Below, one piece after another: positions 4,128-5,736 of a DNA stretch of 5,736 nt; position 1 is the first letter of the stretch, and every line of letters starts with the position of its first letter. Under the pieces are notes generated by a model, which saw only the letters and a program-made list of their open reading frames with translations, did no database searches and had not been told where the DNA came from. Origin of the DNA: Microbacteriaceae bacterium (lineage in GTDB: Bacteria; Actinomycetota; Actinomycetes; Actinomycetales; Microbacteriaceae); NCBI GenBank assembly GCA_026785785.1, contig JAJAZI010000159.1:1-5736 (forward strand). The letters are read 5' to 3'. The position numbers and the translations under genes were made by a program.

Positions 4128-5183
4128 CTACGGGTGAACGAGGATCTTCACCTGCGTGTCGTTGTGGTTGATGAGCGTGTCGAATCCCTTGCTGACGAGG
4201 TCGTCGAGGGCGATCCTGCCGGTGATGAAGGGAGCCAGGTCGACCTTGCCCTCCTGAACGAGCTTGATCGTCGCCGGGTGGTCGTTGGCGTAAGCAATGG
4301 TGCCGCGCAGGTCGATTTCCTTGAGCACGAGCTTCTGCATGTCGACGGTCGCCGGGTGACCCCAGATCGACACGTTGACGACGACCCCGCCGGGCCGAAC
4401 CGCGTCGAGCAGGGTGTCGAGCACGACATTGACGCTCGAGCACTCGAAACCGACGTCGACGCCCGTGCCGCCCGTGAGCTCGCGCACCTTCGCCGCGACA
4501 TCCACTTCGCTCGGGTCGAGAACCTGGTCAGCGACCCCGGTGCTCGTCGCCTTCTCCTTGCGCGCCTGGCTGAGCTCAGACATGAATACGGTGAGCCCCT
4601 CGGCCTTGAGTACCGCGGCGAGGAGGAGACCGATCGGGCCCGCTCCGCCAATGAGAGCGGTGTCGCCAGCCTTCGCGCCGCTGCGCACGAACGCGTGGTG
4701 CCCGACGGACAGGGGCTCGATGAGCGCGGCGACGTCGAGCGGGATGTCGCCGATCGGGTGCACCCATCGGCGCTCGACGACGACCTTCTCGCTGAGCCCG
4801 CCGCCGTGGCCGCCGAGCCCGATGAAGTTCATGTTCTTGGAGAGCTGGTAGCTCTCGCCGGGTCCGGTGGAGACGTCTGGCCCGACAATATAGGGCTCGA
4901 CGACGACGTTCTGTCCGACCTCGAGGTCGGACACGCCCTGGCCGAGGGCGGTAATGGTGCCCGAGAACTCGTGCCCCATGGTGACCGGAGCCTCTTCGCC
5001 GGAGATGGGGTGCGGATGCCCCGGCGCGGGAATGAAGATGGGCCCGTCGAGGTACTCGTGCAGGTCGGTGCCGCAGATGCCGCACCAGGCGACGTCGATC
5101 GCAACGGTGCCGGGGCGCAGCTCCGGGGCATCGATCTGCTCGATGCGGATGTCATTCTTGGCGTAGTAGCGAGCCGCTTTCAT
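4128..5183 (-). CDS. Zinc-dependent (R,R)-butanediol dehydrogenase-type alcohol dehydrogenase
   Basis: A complete 351-residue medium-chain dehydrogenase, closest by eye to the 2,3-butanediol dehydrogenase branch, which interconverts butanediol and acetoin with NAD. Catalytic-zinc ligands are present: Cys37 in WCGICGTDLHEY (33-44), His71-Glu72 in MGHEFSG (69-75) and Glu156 in ALIEPLSVGHHAF (153-165). The Rossmann turn GGAGPIG spans 179-185, and Glu203 (MSELSQAR, 201-208) after the second strand favours NAD over NADP. The structural-zinc loop, which normally carries four Cys after EPYI, reads GPDVSTGPGESYQLSKN (101-117) without any Cys, so the second zinc is absent. The ATG at 5183 is preceded by AGGA about 11 bases upstream, a long but usable spacing. 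Substrate could also be another diol or secondary alcohol. A strong hairpin follows the stop; a palindrome lies about 98 bases upstream of the start. Confidence 0.88.
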   Translation of the reverse strand: MKAARYYAKNDIRIEQIDAPELRPGTVAIDVAWCGICGTDLHEYLDGPIFIPAPGHPHPISGEEAPVTMGHEFSGTITALGQGVSDLEVGQNVVVEPYIVGPDVSTGPGESYQLSKNMNFIGLGGHGGGLSEKVVVERRWVHPIGDIPLDVAALIEPLSVGHHAFVRSGAKAGDTALIGGAGPIGLLLAAVLKAEGLTVFMSELSQARKEKATSTGVADQVLDPSEVDVAAKVRELTGGTGVDVGFECSSVNVVLDTLLDAVRPGGVVVNVSIWGHPATVDMQKLVLKEIDLRGTIAYANDHPATIKLVQEGKVDLAPFITGRIALDDLVSKGFDTLINHNDTQVKILVHP

Positions 5184-5203
5184 GGGGGTCTCATTCCTGT
5201 TGA

Positions 5204-5219
5204 GGCCGTGAACGCGGCC
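5204..5219 (-). other. Small inverted repeat in the dehydrogenase leader
   Basis: GGCCG (5204-5208) and CGGCC (5215-5219) are reverse complements around a six-base spacer, just ahead of the AGGA ribosome-binding site of the dehydrogenase. It could be an operator half-site pair or a small leader hairpin; with arms of only five bases it may be chance. Confidence 0.25.
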
Positions 5220-5227
5220 ACAATCTC

Positions 5228-5233
5228 AGGCTA
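5228..5233 (-). promoter_or_regulatory. Weak -10-like box upstream of the dehydrogenase
   Basis: On the minus strand TAGCCT fits TANNNT and lies 44 bases before the dehydrogenase ATG. I find no good -35 at 16-18 bases further up, so the promoter assignment is tentative. Confidence 0.2.
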
Positions 5234-5280
5234 CGCCTGCTCCCGCGCCTGCGCAGCACGGCAGTACCGCTCCCGGATTC

Positions 5281-5308
5281 CACGACGTGGCGCATGCGGC
5301 GCGTCGTG
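5281..5308. promoter_or_regulatory. 28-bp near-perfect palindrome (operator candidate)
   Basis: The element is dyad-symmetric over 28 bases with only two mismatched pairs: outer arms CACGACG (5281-5287) and CGTCGTG (5302-5308), and a perfect central CGCATGCG (5291-5298), joined by three-base spacers TGG and GCG. There is no loop, which fits a protein-binding operator better than a terminator. It lies in the gap between the truncated flavodoxin and the dehydrogenase, about 98 bases upstream of the dehydrogenase start. A chance origin is unlikely but not excluded; another option is a scar of the event that removed most of the flavodoxin gene. Confidence 0.55.
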
Positions 5309-5333
5309 ATCGGAGACAGCGCTCTCGCGAAAG

Positions 5334-5411
5334 GTGAACTTGGGCATCGAGAACACGCGCGATCTGATCCGTGTTGCCCCACAGGCTGTCGTGGACCACA
5401 AGCGAGTGCAC
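5334..5411 (-). pseudogene. Truncated flavodoxin, N-terminus only
   Basis: Starting at GTG 5411 the frame reads MHSLVVHDSLWGNTDQIARV followed by LDAQVH. This is the first strand and FMN-phosphate loop of a flavodoxin, whose consensus is S/T-x-x-GNT followed by an ARxIA-type helix. A GGACGG sequence eight bases before the GTG could be its ribosome-binding site. Flavodoxins have about 140-180 residues; here the similarity ends after about 25, and none of the three frames downstream contains the later flavodoxin motifs. The frame itself stays open to 5226 with unrelated Cys/Arg/Ala-rich sequence. It begins 32 bases after the hydrolase stop and was probably once its operon partner. Confidence 0.5.
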
Positions 5412-5443
5412 GGCGCCCGTCCATTCGTCGGCGCGGAGTCAGG

Positions 5444-5736
5444 CTAGGGCTGCACAACACGCAGCGGAGAGGGGTTGGCCGTGAGCATCGCATCCGTGAT
5501 CACCCGGCGCGCCTCTCGCGCCTCGGGAATCGGCAGCAGCGGATACACGTGGAGCATCTCGGGCGCCTCGTGGTAATCGAGCGGGTGTCCGGATGCAGCC
5601 GCGATGCGCACGAGCCGCGTGGCATCCGCATTGAGGATATCGCGGGTGCCGCTGAGCAGGGTGATCGGGCCGAGCCCGGCGAGGCTGCCGTTGATGGGAC
5701 TGACCATGGGGTTGTCCTCGGCGAGCTCACCGCGGT
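5444..5736 (-). CDS. Alpha/beta hydrolase (HSL-like esterase), C-terminal part, runs off the window
   Basis: The frame is open from the window edge to a TAG at 5444. The visible 96 residues read GELAEDNP, VSPINGSLAGLGP, LLSGTRDILNADATRL, PLDYHEAPEMLHVYPLLPIP, then a helix, ending SPLRVVQP. This is the C-terminal third of a hormone-sensitive-lipase-type (alpha/beta hydrolase fold-3) esterase: the Asp of GTRDIL (codon 5641-5639) and the His of LHVYP (codon 5551-5549) are the expected acid and base of the triad. The nucleophilic Ser and oxyanion HGG motif lie beyond the window. The internal ATG at 5707 is not a start, since conserved sequence continues upstream of it. Natural substrate unknown. 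Confidence 0.85.
   Translation of the reverse strand, partial: RGELAEDNPMVSPINGSLAGLGPITLLSGTRDILNADATRLVRIAAASGHPLDYHEAPEMLHVYPLLPIPEAREARRVITDAMLTANPSPLRVVQP

Noticed and set aside
3988..4443. Long N-terminal extension of the HesB/IscA-like frame up to 4443
   Set aside because: The extension is Arg-rich, crosses the dehydrogenase stop and the hairpin, and a good ribosome-binding site stands before the GTG at 3987.
4005..5309. 434-residue open frame on the plus strand across the dehydrogenase
   Set aside because: Antisense shadow of an intact dehydrogenase; it also crosses the strong 16-bp hairpin and shows only Arg/Asp/Val/Leu-rich sequence.
5231..5347. 38-residue minus-strand frame beginning MPKFTFRESAV upstream of the dehydrogenase
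   Set aside because: No ribosome-binding site, it contains the whole 28-bp palindrome and overlaps the flavodoxin remnant; considered as a leader peptide but not supported.
1..5736. CRISPR array, tRNA, rRNA, IS ends, phage or toxin-antitoxin genes, biosynthetic cluster
   Set aside because: Looked for on both strands; the only tandem repeats are the two in-frame ones described, and no recognisable motifs of these elements are present.

Overview
This is a high-GC, gene-dense stretch of bacterial chromosome. The protein families point to an actinobacterium: an Rv2061-type F420-dependent oxidoreductase, an actinobacterial DinB-like protein, a cysteine-free HesB/IscA-like protein, and several genes with a -10-like box placed right at the start codon (leaderless style). 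A member of Micrococcales, perhaps Microbacteriaceae, is my best guess; it rests on general similarity, not on a search.

Layout: (1) 28-1379, minus strand: a PPOX-class F420-dependent oxidoreductase and a DinB-like protein, with a small frameshifted gene remnant between them. (2) 1380-1710: a divergent intergenic region with a possible decayed small gene (1457 onward), a perfect 14-bp palindrome and a PHO-box-like motif series. (3) 1711-3706, plus strand: a secreted PhoX/DUF839-type beta-propeller protein followed by a SOUL heme-binding protein. The PhoX frame appears to have lost its stop through a TA duplication; it reads through its own terminator-like hairpin into the SOUL gene. (4) 3703-5183, minus strand: a cysteine-free HesB/IscA-like protein and a butanediol-dehydrogenase-type zinc alcohol dehydrogenase, separated by a 16-bp perfect hairpin. 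(5) 5184-5736: a leader region with a 28-bp near-perfect palindrome, a truncated flavodoxin start, and the C-terminal part of an alpha/beta hydrolase that runs off the window.

The genes do not form an obvious single pathway; this looks like an ordinary mixed metabolic neighbourhood showing gene decay at three or four places. I see no phage, IS, CRISPR, tRNA or rRNA sequence, and no clear novel multi-gene system. The most informative signals are the read-through end of the PhoX gene, the motif series upstream of it, the palindrome upstream of the dehydrogenase, the missing structural-zinc cysteines of that dehydrogenase, and the shared CTAG stop of two convergent genes.
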